DNA of 10,088 nt from Proteobacteria bacterium UBA6908 (GTDB lineage Bacteria; Pseudomonadota; Gammaproteobacteria; Acidiferrobacterales; UBA6901), in assembly GCA_002451085.1 (NCBI GenBank), contig DKBE01000073.1:691-10778 (forward strand), read 5' to 3'. The notes beneath the pieces were generated by a model. That model was not told the DNA's origin, ran no database searches, and saw nothing but the letters and a program-made list of their open reading frames with translations. Made by a program: the position numbers and the translations under genes. This document shows, piece by piece, positions 1-7,281 of the stretch; within the stretch, counting starts at the first letter, position 1, and each line of letters starts with the position of its first letter.

Positions 1-283
1 CCAGCGGCAGGGCACCGCCGGACAGACCGGTGCCGGCACCGCGCGCCACCACCGGCACATGCAGCTCGGAACAGGTTTTCAGGATGGTCTGGATTTGCCC
101 GATGGTTTCCGGCAGCGCCACCAGCCCGGGCAGCATCCGATAGGCGGAGAGCCCATCACATTCGTAGGGCCGGCGTTCCTCTTCCGATATCAGCAATGCC
201 AGGTCGGGCAGGCGTTCGCGCAGGACCGCGATCAGGATTGTGAGCGGGCCGGAATCAACGGTTCGAGTCGGAACAGTAGTCAT
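1..283 (-). CDS. glcD: Glycolate oxidase FAD-linked subunit GlcD, N-terminal part (cut by window edge)
   Basis: GlcD is the FAD-binding catalytic subunit of the glycolate oxidase complex (GlcDEF), which oxidises glycolate to glyoxylate at the cytoplasmic face of the membrane. The 94 complete codons visible here start at the ATG at 283-281 and run off the left edge. The region around residues 36-54 (ERRPYECDGLSAYRMLPGL) and the flavin-binding segment PVVARGAGTGLSGGALP at residues 77-93 are typical of the family, where the glycine-rich loop contacts the FAD pyrophosphate. The ribosome-binding site is weak. It is divergent from the GNAT-HDAC gene and shares a 113-base intergenic region with it. 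A related FAD-linked oxidase such as a D-lactate dehydrogenase is possible because the substrate domain lies outside the window. The neighbouring glcE/glcF genes would be expected beyond the left edge but cannot be seen. Confidence 0.88.
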   Translation of the reverse strand, partial: MTTVPTRTVDSGPLTILIAVLRERLPDLALLISEEERRPYECDGLSAYRMLPGLVALPETIGQIQTILKTCSELHVPVVARGAGTGLSGGALPL

Positions 284-334
284 GGCGGTAGCCGGGAAGA
301 GTCAAGAAAGAGTATCGACTTGCGGCAGGCGAGT

Positions 335-349
335 AAACGGCGACCGTTT
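335..349. promoter_or_regulatory. Perfect inverted repeat, possible operator
   Basis: AAACGG-CGA-CCGTTT is a perfect palindrome with 6-base arms and a 3-base centre, lying between the divergent glcD and GNAT-HDAC genes. It sits where the -35 region of the rightward promoter candidate would be, a typical repressor or activator position. Only the symmetry and position are seen. No regulator is identified, and a 12-base match can arise by chance. Confidence 0.3.
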
Positions 350-357
350 TCATGTTG

Positions 358-366
358 TGGTATAAA
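358..366 (+). promoter_or_regulatory. Extended -10 promoter candidate for the GNAT-HDAC operon
   Basis: TGGTATAAA matches the extended -10 pattern TGnTATAAT with one mismatch. No recognisable -35 hexamer lies 16-18 bases upstream, which fits an extended -10 promoter. Transcription would start near 373, giving a leader of about 24 bases to the ATG at 397 and excluding the ATG at 352 as a start. The element lies inside a second imperfectly spaced inverted repeat, GTTGT (354-358) and ACAAC (366-370). Confidence 0.35.
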
Positions 367-396
367 CAACGGGGTTTATTGCATGGACATTCGAGC

Positions 397-2181
397 ATGT
401 TCCGCATCCGCAAGATCGAAGACGACATCGCCCCGGCCAACCGTGAGGCGATCCGCCAGGTGGTGGACATCATGCGCTCGCAGTTTCCGCGCATCACCCA
501 GGCCGACCTCGACAAGCTGCCCCGGCAGTTGCACGACCCGTTCAAATACAAGTATCGCTCGATCCTGTTTGTCGCCGAGGACCAGTACACCCACGTCAAG
601 GGTTTTGCCTTGCTGCTGCACATGACCGATCTCGGCATTTGCTATCTCGAGTTGTTGTCGGCCGCCCCGGGCCGTACCGGCGGCGGAGTGGGGACGGCAC
701 TGTATGAGCGAGTGCGGGAAGAGGCCGAGTGGCTCAAGGTGCTGGGCATCTTCTTCGAATGCAAGGCCGACGTGCCGAAACTGGTGGCCGACCCGGCCGA
801 GCTCAAGGTGAACCAGGCCCGCATGCGTTTTTACGAACGTTACGGCGCGCGTCCGATCATCAACAACGACTATGCCACGCCGGTGCATTCCGGTGACACC
901 AATCTGTATTACCTGGTCGTCGATGGGCTCGGCCGTGCTGTCAGCCTGCCGCGCGAGCGGGTGCGGCGCATCGCGGCGGCGATCCTCGAGCGCAAGTATG
1001 GCGAGCTGTTCAGCAAGGAGCACATCGTCCGCATCGCCAATTCATTCACGGACGATCCCGTCCAGCTGCGCGCGCCGCGTTACTACAAGCGTGGCAAACC
1101 CGAGAAGGTTTCGGGTCCGCGCACGGGGCTGCGGCCGATTGCGCTCGTGGTCAATACCGGCCATGCCATTCATCACGTGCGCGAGCGCGGATACCTGGAA
1201 GCGCCAGTGCGGCTGTCATCGATTTTGCGCGAACTCGCCAAGACCAAGCTGTTCAAGCGCATGCAGCCACGCCTGTATTCGGAAAAATACATTACCGCGG
1301 TGCATGACAAGGATTACGTCGCCTACCTGCGACGTGCCTGTACGGGGATGCCGGCGAACAAGACGATCTACCCGGAGGTGTTCCCGATCCGCAATGCCTC
1401 GCGACCGCCCAAAAGCCTGGCGTTGCGTGCCGGCTACTATTGCATCGATCCGTTCACGCCCCTCAGCCAGAACGCGTACCTGGCGGCACGCGGCGCCGTG
1501 CACTGTGCCATGACCGCCGCCAAGGCCATGCTCGATGGGCACCGGCTGGCCTATGCGCTGGTCCGGCCCCCGGGCCACCATGCCGAGCGGCGCGCCTTTG
1601 GCGGTTTCTGCTATTTCAACTCGGCGGCGGTGGCGGCGCACTACCTGAGCGCGCTCGGCACGGTCGCGGTGCTGGATATCGACTTCCATCATGGCAACGG
1701 CACCGAAAATATCTTCTACGAGCGCAACGACGTGCTCACGCTGTCGATCCATGGCCATCCGAATTTCGCCTATCCGCATTTCAGCGGTTTTGAGGACGAG
1801 GTGGGTGTCGGTGCCGGCGTCGGCTTCAACGTCAACTATCCGCTGCCCGAGGACACCACGCCGGAACGCTATGCAACCACGCTGGAGCGCGCGTTGAAGC
1901 GCATCCGCGAGTTCGCGCCGCGTTACCTGGTGATCTGTCTGGGGCTTGATACCGCCAAGGGCGATCCGACCGGATCCTGGACGCTGAGCACATCCGATTT
2001 TGAGCGCAATGGCGAAGCCATCGGCGCGCTCGGGCTGCCGACACTGGTGGTGCAGGAGGGCGGTTACCGCACGCGCACGCTCGGGATCAATGCCCGGCAT
2101 TTCTTCGAAGGACTGTGGCGTGCCAGCAGCAGGGTCACCGAACCCATGGACGATAGCTCGCGAACGAAACGCCGTGCCTGA
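397..2181 (+). CDS. GNAT acetyltransferase - HDAC-family deacetylase fusion protein
   Basis: This is a two-domain protein of 594 residues. Residues about 1-170 look like a GNAT N-acetyltransferase: strands and helices around LELLSAAPG, then a glycine-rich acetyl-CoA loop [12 protein letters not shown] at 92-103, and later [13 protein letters not shown], a typical GNAT C-terminal segment. Residues about 250-580 are an arginase-fold zinc deacetylase of the HDAC / acetylpolyamine amidohydrolase family. Visible motifs are RPPGHHA (390-396, active-site histidine pair H394/H395), [17 protein letters not shown] with zinc ligands D429 and H431, third zinc ligand D518 in GLDTAKGDP, and the catalytic tyrosine Y557 in QEGGYR. 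All catalytic residues are present, so the deacetylase should be active. The ATG at 397 is chosen because family-like sequence starts there and the promoter candidate lies just upstream; an in-frame TTG at 379 is an alternative. Substrate is unknown: acetyl-lysine protein, acetylpolyamine or another acetamide. It is the first gene of an apparent operon. Confidence 0.87.
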   Translation: MFRIRKIEDDIAPANREAIRQVVDIMRSQFPRITQADLDKLPRQLHDPFKYKYRSILFVAEDQYTHVKGFALLLHMTDLGICYLELLSAAPGRTGGGVGTALYERVREEAEWLKVLGIFFECKADVPKLVADPAELKVNQARMRFYERYGARPIINNDYATPVHSGDTNLYYLVVDGLGRAVSLPRERVRRIAAAILERKYGELFSKEHIVRIANSFTDDPVQLRAPRYYKRGKPEKVSGPRTGLRPIALVVNTGHAIHHVRERGYLEAPVRLSSILRELAKTKLFKRMQPRLYSEKYITAVHDKDYVAYLRRACTGMPANKTIYPEVFPIRNASRPPKSLALRAGYYCIDPFTPLSQNAYLAARGAVHCAMTAAKAMLDGHRLAYALVRPPGHHAERRAFGGFCYFNSAAVAAHYLSALGTVAVLDIDFHHGNGTENIFYERNDVLTLSIHGHPNFAYPHFSGFEDEVGVGAGVGFNVNYPLPEDTTPERYATTLERALKRIREFAPRYLVICLGLDTAKGDPTGSWTLSTSDFERNGEAIGALGLPTLVVQEGGYRTRTLGINARHFFEGLWRASSRVTEPMDDSSRTKRRA

Positions 2182-2824
2182 ATCCTGGCCGACTCGCGCC
2201 GCCGAAGCGATTGCGCTTCAGCAGCGCCTGCGCGATCAGGTCATCCGGGACGACCAGCTTGAGCCGGTGCACTTTGTGGCCGGGCTGGATGTCGGCCTGG
2301 AACACGAGGATAACGTCATGCGCGCCGCCGTGGCCGTGCTGTCGTTCCCGGACCTGCGCATGGCCGACCAGGCCGTGGTCCATGGTCCGGCGACCTTTCC
2401 TTATATACCGGGGTTGTTGTCGTTCCGGGAGGTGCCGGTGTTGCTCGAGGCACTGGAACGGCTCGGACAGCAGCCGGATCTGTTGCTGTGCGATGGCCAG
2501 GGGCTGGCCCACCCGCGCCGCTTCGGCCTGGCCTGCCATCTCGGCGTGCTGACCGGCATACCCTCGATCGGAGTTGCCAAGTCATTGCTGATCGGCAGGC
2601 ACGATCCGTTACCGGCCAGACGCGGCGCCTGGCGCCCCTTGCTCGACAGCGGTGAGGTGGTGGGTGCCGCATTGCGCACGCGCGATGGCGTGGCACCGGT
2701 GTACGTCTCGATTGGCCACAAGATCAGCCTTGAAACCGCTATTGATTTCACGCTGGTGTGCACGCCGAGGTACCGGCTGCCCGAGACCACGCGCTCCGCG
2801 CACCGACTGGCCTCGGGCCCGTGA
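2174..2824 (+). CDS. nfi: Endonuclease V
   Basis: Endonuclease V (216 residues; the E. coli protein has about 223) cuts DNA, and in some organisms RNA, one nucleotide 3' of deaminated adenine (inosine), starting repair. Family motifs are clear: VAGLDVG with metal-binding D39, [13 protein letters not shown] with the strand-separating PYIP wedge and E86, [14 protein letters not shown] with D107, and IPSIGVAKS with K136. D39, E86 and D107 correspond to the known catalytic D35, E89 and D110 of E. coli Nfi. The start is GTG at 2174, overlapping the end of the upstream GNAT-HDAC gene by 8 bases; no in-frame ATG lies near the family N-terminus. One small deviation is DGQG where E. coli has DGHG. The overlap implies translational coupling to the upstream gene and co-expression with the downstream VOC gene. 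Confidence 0.93.
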   Translation: MPESWPTRAAEAIALQQRLRDQVIRDDQLEPVHFVAGLDVGLEHEDNVMRAAVAVLSFPDLRMADQAVVHGPATFPYIPGLLSFREVPVLLEALERLGQQPDLLLCDGQGLAHPRRFGLACHLGVLTGIPSIGVAKSLLIGRHDPLPARRGAWRPLLDSGEVVGAALRTRDGVAPVYVSIGHKISLETAIDFTLVCTPRYRLPETTRSAHRLASGP

Positions 2825-2837
2825 TAGAGTAGTGTGC

Positions 2838-3215
2838 GTGGCAAATATTATTTCCATCCATCATGTCAGCGTGATCGTGGCCGACACGGCCCGCGCGCTG
2901 CAGTTCTATCACGACACGCTGGGCCTGGAGGTCGATGCCGATCGACCTGATCTCGGCTACCCCGGGGCCTGGCTCAAGGTCGGTGGTCAGCAGATTCATT
3001 TGCTGGAGCTGCCGAATCCTGACTCAACCACCGGCCGACCATTGCACGGCGGTCGTGATCGGCATGTTGCACTCTCGATCTGCGATCTTGATTCACTGCG
3101 CGCCCGGCTCGATGCCACGGAAGTCACCTACACGCTCAGCAAATCCGGGCGGCGCGCACTGTTCTGCCGTGATCTGGATGGTAACGCCCTGGAGTTCATT
3201 GAGCAGTCTGCATGA
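2838..3215 (+). CDS. VOC-superfamily (glyoxalase-fold) metalloprotein
   Basis: This 125-residue single-domain protein has the paired beta-alpha-beta-beta-beta modules of the vicinal oxygen chelate superfamily (glyoxalase I, fosfomycin-resistance enzymes, ring-cleavage dioxygenases). The first module begins IHHVSVIVADTARALQFYHD and the second DRHVALSICDLDSLRARL. Likely metal ligands are H9, H54 or E57 (QIHLLELP), H76, and E119 in the C-terminal DLDGNALEFIE motif, so the metal site appears complete. The reaction cannot be told from sequence: lyase, isomerase, dioxygenase or thiol transferase are all known in this fold. The GTG at 2838 is preferred, with TAGAG about 8 bases upstream; the GTG at 2832 in the same frame is the alternative. 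It starts 13 bases after nfi and its stop overlaps the MOSC start by 4 bases (ATGA). Confidence 0.85.
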   Translation: MANIISIHHVSVIVADTARALQFYHDTLGLEVDADRPDLGYPGAWLKVGGQQIHLLELPNPDSTTGRPLHGGRDRHVALSICDLDSLRARLDATEVTYTLSKSGRRALFCRDLDGNALEFIEQSA

Positions 3216-3715
3216 GTGAATTCCTGGTCAAGGAACTGCTGGCCGTCATTCCGCAGACTGGTCGGCTCGAATGGATCGGGCTGCGACCCGCCTATCGTGC
3301 ACCGGTTCAGTCGGTCAGCGAAGCCGTTGCCGAAGTTGGGCGCGGACTGATTGGCGATCATTATGCGGACAGCCCCGGCACGAAGCGCCAGGTGACCCTC
3401 CTGCAAGCCGAGCACCTGCCAGCGATCGCCGCATTGACCGGCCATGACCGGATATCCCCTGAATGGCTGCGCCGCAATTTGGTTATTTCCGGGGTTAACC
3501 TGTTGGCGCTCAGGGATCGGTCGTTCCGGATAGGCGAGGTGTTGCTGGAAGGCACGGGTCTGTGTCATCCGTGCTCACGCATGGAGGATGTGCTCGGCCC
3601 GGGCGGTTATAACATCATGCGCGGCCACGGCGGAATTACCGCCCGGGTGCTCACCGGCGGAGTGCTGCGTCTGGGCGACCCGGTCGAATTTTCACCACCA
3701 GACAAGCAGGAATAA
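3212..3715 (+). CDS. MOSC-domain protein
   Basis: This 167-residue protein is a MOSC domain (molybdenum cofactor sulfurase C-terminal domain), a beta-barrel family that binds molybdenum cofactor or carries sulfur. Diagnostic segments are GRGLIGDHYADS (43-54), RQVTLLQAEHLPAI (59-72), RRNLVISGVNLLAL (87-100) and GTGLCHPCSRME (114-125). C118 and C121 lie where the family has its conserved functional cysteine. The end, GGITARVLTGGVLRLGD, is the usual closing strand. Known stand-alone relatives such as E. coli YiiM and YcbX reduce N-hydroxylated compounds, including hydroxylaminopurine, with the help of molybdenum cofactor; whether this protein does so is inference. It is translated from an ATGA overlap with the VOC gene and is the last gene of the four-gene operon. 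The following 100 bases hold no convincing terminator. Confidence 0.85.
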   Translation: MSEFLVKELLAVIPQTGRLEWIGLRPAYRAPVQSVSEAVAEVGRGLIGDHYADSPGTKRQVTLLQAEHLPAIAALTGHDRISPEWLRRNLVISGVNLLALRDRSFRIGEVLLEGTGLCHPCSRMEDVLGPGGYNIMRGHGGITARVLTGGVLRLGDPVEFSPPDKQE

Positions 3716-3805
3716 TCCATTCGCTCTATACGTCTAAGCAGTCAGTTGTCGTTTTGCGCCGGGGAGGCGTTGTCGCCGGCAATTTGGAAAACCAACCACA
3801 ATAAC

Positions 3806-3810
3806 AGGAG
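3806..3810 (+). promoter_or_regulatory. Ribosome-binding site that decides the carbonic anhydrase start
   Basis: AGGAG lies 6 bases before the ATG at 3817 but touches the in-frame ATG at 3811, leaving no spacer. The spacing favours 3817 as the real start, which removes two residues from the longest reading frame. Confidence 0.6.
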
Positions 3811-3816
3811 ATGCGT

Positions 3817-4566
3817 ATGCAGTTTCGAAACAAGGCTGTTGTCCTGATGTTCGGTGCCATGCCGGTTCTGGCGTTGGCCGCCAGCAGTGGTCCGCATTGG
3901 GGATACGAGGGTCACGAAGGCCCGGCAAACTGGGGCACGATGCACAAGGACTACGCCAGCTGCGGCCTCGGCCACAAGCAATCGCCGATCAATATCACCG
4001 AGACCAAGAAGGAAAAACTGCCGGCAATCGAGTTCAACTATCAGCCGTCAGCGCTCAAGATTGTCAACAATGGCCATACCGTGCAGGTGAATTATGCCGA
4101 CGGCAGCAGCATCAAGATCGGCAAGGACAGCTACAAGCTTCTGCAGTTTCATGTGCATACCCCGAGCGAAGAACAGGTGAAAGGCAAGAATTACGACATG
4201 GTCGCGCATTTCGTGCACAAGAATGACGCCGGTCAGCTGGCGGTCGTCGGTGTGTTGTTTGAAAAGGGCAAGGACAATGCGGCGCTGGCACCGGTGGTCG
4301 CCAGGCTGCCGAAGACGGCCGGACCGGAGCAGGCGGTGGCGGGCGTCAGCATCGACGCCGCGAAACTGCTGCCAGCCACCAGGGGTTACTATACCTTTGA
4401 AGGTTCGCTGACCACGCCGCCGTGCAGCGAAGGTGTGCGCTGGATGGTGCTCAAGACACCGGTGCAGGCTTCGGCCGCCCAGCTTGATGCCATCAAGGCG
4501 ATCGTGCACCACAATGCCCGTCCGGTGCAGGCATTACACGGCCGGGTGGTGAAGGAAAGCCTGTAA
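3817..4566 (+). CDS. Alpha-class carbonic anhydrase, exported
   Basis: Zinc enzyme interconverting CO2 and bicarbonate, here predicted periplasmic. The 249-residue protein begins with a Sec signal peptide (MQFRNKAVVLMFGAMPVLALAA, cleavage near residue 22), followed by WGYEGHEGPANWG, the standard alpha-class opening. Zinc ligands are H112 and H114 in QFHVHTPSEE and H131 in MVAHFVHK. H87 in NNGHTV matches the proton-shuttle histidine His64 of human CA II, and LTTPPCSEG at 198-206 holds the gatekeeper threonine (T199) and C203, which probably forms the family's disulfide with C49. All key residues are present, so it should be active. It is preceded by 101 bases without a clear promoter and followed by a strong terminator. 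Compared with neighbours it is richer in lysine, as expected of an exported protein rather than a sign of transfer. Confidence 0.95.
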   Translation: MQFRNKAVVLMFGAMPVLALAASSGPHWGYEGHEGPANWGTMHKDYASCGLGHKQSPINITETKKEKLPAIEFNYQPSALKIVNNGHTVQVNYADGSSIKIGKDSYKLLQFHVHTPSEEQVKGKNYDMVAHFVHKNDAGQLAVVGVLFEKGKDNAALAPVVARLPKTAGPEQAVAGVSIDAAKLLPATRGYYTFEGSLTTPPCSEGVRWMVLKTPVQASAAQLDAIKAIVHHNARPVQALHGRVVKESL

Positions 4567-4581
4567 TTCAGTTTCGCAGAC

Positions 4582-4616
4582 AAAAAAGGCGCGGTGTTCG
4601 CACCGCGCCTTTTTTA
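4582..4616. terminator. Strong bidirectional intrinsic terminator with TTCG loop
   Basis: A perfect 9-base-pair GC-rich stem (GGCGCGGTG at 4588-4596 with CACCGCGCC at 4601-4609) is closed by the stable tetraloop TTCG. It is preceded by six A (4582-4587) and followed by six T (4610-4615), so it terminates on both strands. It lies between the converging carbonic anhydrase and cupredoxin genes and can serve both. Confidence 0.95.
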
Positions 4617-4630
4617 TTGGAGGCGGGAGT

Positions 4631-4993
4631 TTATTCGACAATCAGTTTGCCGTGCATGCCCTTGTCCTTGTGGCTCTTGCCGATCGGCGGAGTCTTGTCG
4701 CAGAACATTTCGTACGTCCCGGACTTGGTTGGCGTGAAGGCGGCCTCGCCGGTTTTGCCAGCGCGCACATCGATCTTGACGTCGATGCCGGCCTCCGGAG
4801 CCTTGATTACCAGATTGTGCGGGATGAAAGTTGCTGCGTTGCTGACTTTGAGAATGACCGGCTCATTGACCTTGACGGTGATGGAATCGGGGATGATGGA
4901 ATAACTGTCGAGCTTGATGTCGATCACGCGCGGCTCGGCGGCATGAACCGTGGAGACACCGGCGACCAGCAGCAGGGCAAACACAACCTTCAT
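4631..4993 (-). CDS. Exported cupredoxin (type 1 copper protein)
   Basis: A 120-residue single-domain blue copper protein, probably a periplasmic electron carrier or copper-handling protein. Residues 1-18 are a Sec signal peptide ending VHA before AEPRV. The rest fits the plastocyanin/azurin fold: DSITVKVNEPVILKVSNAA, then FIPHNLVI with copper ligand H59, and the C-terminal ligand loop FCDKTPPIGKSHKDKGM with C98, H108 and axial M113. The ligand order His, Cys, His, Met is complete. The spacing Cys-x9-His-x4-Met is longer than in plastocyanin (Cys-x2-His-x4-Met) and near the copper nitrite reductase pattern (Cys-x8-His-x4-Met). The start is firm: AAGGAGGAG (plus strand 4998-5006) is about six bases before the ATG. 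It is divergent from the CbiM-like gene and ends at the shared terminator. The redox partner cannot be inferred from the window. Confidence 0.88.
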   Translation of the reverse strand: MKVVFALLLVAGVSTVHAAEPRVIDIKLDSYSIIPDSITVKVNEPVILKVSNAATFIPHNLVIKAPEAGIDVKIDVRAGKTGEAAFTPTKSGTYEMFCDKTPPIGKSHKDKGMHGKLIVE

Positions 4994-5093
4994 GGAACTC
5001 CTCCTTGAACAACCTGAAAGATGCGTGGAACCGAAGTGCGGATTAACCTATCACAAGATGCGGAATTCACCATAACCGCTGCCCGGAGCCGGT

Positions 5094-5756
5094 ATGAATC
5101 TGCCTGACAGCCTGTTGCCAATGCCGTGGACGGTCACCGCCCATCTCCTGTATGGGTTAGTTTTGGCGGTGGCGTTGTGGCGCGCGCCCTGGAAGCGGTT
5201 GGGCGAGGCGCCGCTGTTGCATGTCTATCTGGGCACGACCGTAGCGGTGCTGGTGCTCTGGCAGCTGCAGGCCGGCGTGTTGCCCGGCCTCAATTTCCAC
5301 ATTCTCGGCGCCGCGCTGTTCACGTTGATGTTTGGCTGGCCGCTCGCGATGGTTGCCTCCAGCCTGGTGTTGCTGGCCGTGACCACGGCCGGTGCCGGGG
5401 GATGGCAGGCCTATTCCATCAATGCCCTGCTGATGGGGGTACTCCCGGCTACCGTTTCCTGGCTGGTGTACCGGGCAGTTTACCGTTGGCTGCCGAGGCA
5501 TCTGTTTGTCTATATCTTTGCCTGCGGTTATTTTGGCGCCGCCTTGGCCATGGCCGCCACCGGACTGGTGTCGGCCGGAGTGTTTGCGCTGAGCGGCGTC
5601 TACCCGCTCGAAGAACTGCTGCAACACTACTTGCCGTATTACCTGCTGATGGTGTTTCCGGAAGCCATCCTGACCGGCTCATTCGTGGCGTTGCTGGCGG
5701 TGTATCGGCCGGAATGGATCTGGACCTACGACGAGGCCGCCACCCTGCGACGCTAA
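5094..5756 (+). CDS. CbiM-like membrane protein (ECF-type cobalt/nickel permease homologue)
   Basis: This 220-residue integral membrane protein belongs to the CbiM/NikM family, the substrate-binding subunits of energy-coupling-factor transporters for cobalt and nickel. About six or seven hydrophobic segments are visible (roughly 13-30, 42-60, 68-100, 107-127, 137-168 and 183-205). The start MNLPDSLLP resembles the canonical MHIPDGFLP, and NFHILGAALFTLMFGWPLA (67-85) matches the family's GHLLGG segment, with H69 at the position of the metal ligand His67. In NikM the metal is held by the N-terminal amine, His2 and His67; here residue 2 is asparagine, so the canonical site is incomplete. No CbiN, CbiQ or CbiO partner is in the window. 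The start is supported by GGAG five bases upstream. Function is therefore uncertain: metal import, another substrate, or a different role. It lies 63 bases before the DUF1800 gene on the same strand. Confidence 0.78.
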   Translation: MNLPDSLLPMPWTVTAHLLYGLVLAVALWRAPWKRLGEAPLLHVYLGTTVAVLVLWQLQAGVLPGLNFHILGAALFTLMFGWPLAMVASSLVLLAVTTAGAGGWQAYSINALLMGVLPATVSWLVYRAVYRWLPRHLFVYIFACGYFGAALAMAATGLVSAGVFALSGVYPLEELLQHYLPYYLLMVFPEAILTGSFVALLAVYRPEWIWTYDEAATLRR

Positions 5757-5819
5757 TCCCCGGTCAACGGATCGGAGGATCGTGCGTTACTCGTACATGG
5801 CAGGTCGTGGGAGTGAGCG

Positions 5820-7271
5820 ATGCGCAAATTGACCGTGTTGTTGTTATGGCTGCCGGGGATCGTGCTGGCCGAGGGCATGGGCGATGCCGATGCCCGCCAC
5901 CTGCTGTCCCGCACCGGCTTCGCCCCGACCGCGACCGAAATCCGCGAGTTTGCCGCCCTGAGCCGCACGCAGGCCGTGGACCGGCTGCTGGCCACGGTGC
6001 GCACGGAGCCCATCACCCCCATGCCGGCCGGCATCAACGACTTCATGCCACTGCCAAAACTGCGGGCCATGCGCCAGAACGCCACGGAGGAAGAGCGCAA
6101 GCGTTTTGTGCGTGAGCAAATCGAGAAAGGGCTGGCGTTGCGCGCCTGGTGGCTGCAGGAAATGCGGGTGACCGATTCGCCGCTGACCGAACGCATGACG
6201 CTGTTCTGGCACAACCACTTCGTCTCCAGCCAGCAGAAGGTGAAATCCACAGCACTGTTGGCACGCCAGAATCTGTTGTTGCGGCGCCATGCGGTGGGCA
6301 ATTTCGGCGAGTTGCTGCATGCCGTGGCGCGTGACCCGGCCATGGTCGTGTACCTCGACAATGTATCGAACCGCAAGGGCCAGCCGAACGAGAACTTCGC
6401 GCGCGAGGTCATGGAGCTGTTCACGCTCGGGGAAGGTCACTACAGCGAGCAGGACATTCGCGAAGCGGCGCGCGCCTTTACCGGCTGGAGTCTCGACCGG
6501 AACACCGGCGACTTCCGGTTTTATCGTGTGCGGCACGATGCCGGGGAGAAGACCGTGCTCGGCCAGCGTGGGCGATTCAACGGCGACGAGGTGCTGGATC
6601 TGTTGCTCGCCCAGCCAGCCACGGCGGAGTTCATCACCGCCAAGCTGTGGCGCGAGTTCGTGTCGCCACAGCCGGACCCGCAGGAACTAAAACGAATTGC
6701 CAACCGGTTCCGCGACAGCCGCTATGACCTGCGCACCGTGTTGCGCGACTTGCTGACCTCGGAACATTTTTATGCCCCGGGCAATCGCGCTGTGCTGGTG
6801 AAATCGCCGGTGGATCTGGTGGTCGGCACGCTGCGCTTGTTCGATATCCATCCCCAGGACCTGCGGCCGGCGGCTTTGGCGACGCGCAATCTCGGTCAGG
6901 ACCTGCTCAACCCGCCGAACGTCAAGGGTTGGCCGGGTGGCGAGGCCTGGATCAACAGCCAGACACTGCTGGCCCGACGCCAATTGTTAAGCCGGTTGTT
7001 CCGCGCCGAGGAAATGCCGGGCGCGGCGGCCGCGCCTGCCGGCGATCCGCAAGCGATGCGGCTACACCGTCGGGGGTTGCAGATGACGCAGGATTACCGT
7101 TTTCAGGCGCAGCCGTGGTTCAGCCAGTTTCGCGGTACGGCGGCACAGCGCCAGGCCGACATGACCCGATTGGTATTGGCGACAGCGCCGTACGAGCACA
7201 TTGATGCGTCGCTGGAGACGACGGCGCTGTTGAGTGCGCTGGTGCTCGATCCGGTTTATCAGCTGAAGTAA
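5820..7271 (+). CDS. DUF1800 family exported protein
   Basis: A 483-residue protein of the widespread DUF1800 family, whose biochemical function is not established. A short Sec-type signal peptide is visible (MRKLTVLLLWLPGIVLA, cleavage near residue 17). Family hallmarks follow in order: DARHLLSRTGFAPT near 23-37, MTLFWHNHFVSS (126-137), NENFAREVMELFTLG (190-204), then REAARAFTGW (214-223), and near the C-terminus NPPNVKGWPGGEAWIN (364-379). The length is normal, and no frameshift is seen. GGGAG at 5809-5813, six bases before the ATG, supports the start. DUF1800 genes are commonly followed by DUF1501 genes, as here with 10 bases between them, so the two products probably act together outside the cytoplasm. 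No catalytic residue can be assigned from sequence alone. Confidence 0.92.
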   Translation: MRKLTVLLLWLPGIVLAEGMGDADARHLLSRTGFAPTATEIREFAALSRTQAVDRLLATVRTEPITPMPAGINDFMPLPKLRAMRQNATEEERKRFVREQIEKGLALRAWWLQEMRVTDSPLTERMTLFWHNHFVSSQQKVKSTALLARQNLLLRRHAVGNFGELLHAVARDPAMVVYLDNVSNRKGQPNENFAREVMELFTLGEGHYSEQDIREAARAFTGWSLDRNTGDFRFYRVRHDAGEKTVLGQRGRFNGDEVLDLLLAQPATAEFITAKLWREFVSPQPDPQELKRIANRFRDSRYDLRTVLRDLLTSEHFYAPGNRAVLVKSPVDLVVGTLRLFDIHPQDLRPAALATRNLGQDLLNPPNVKGWPGGEAWINSQTLLARRQLLSRLFRAEEMPGAAAAPAGDPQAMRLHRRGLQMTQDYRFQAQPWFSQFRGTAAQRQADMTRLVLATAPYEHIDASLETTALLSALVLDPVYQLK

Positions 7272-7281
7272 GGAGACTCGT

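Noticed and set aside
352..396. Upstream ATG at 352 as start of the GNAT-HDAC gene
   Set aside because: The extra residues do not look like a GNAT N-terminus, and the promoter candidate at 358-366 would place this codon upstream of the transcript start.
1216..2100. A 294-codon open frame on the minus strand inside the deacetylase gene
   Set aside because: It is antisense to a domain with complete catalytic motifs, and its product has no recognisable domain.
3716..3805. Possible terminator or promoter between the MOSC and carbonic anhydrase genes
   Set aside because: The GC-rich stretch at about 3754-3783 pairs only imperfectly and has no T-tract, and TATACG at 3727-3732 has no -35 element at a usable distance.
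5126..6115. A 329-codon open frame on the plus strand across the CbiM-like and DUF1800 genes
   Set aside because: It overlaps two recognisable genes in another frame, its product is rich in Arg, Gly and Ala without any family motif, and long stop-free shadow frames are common in high-GC coding DNA.
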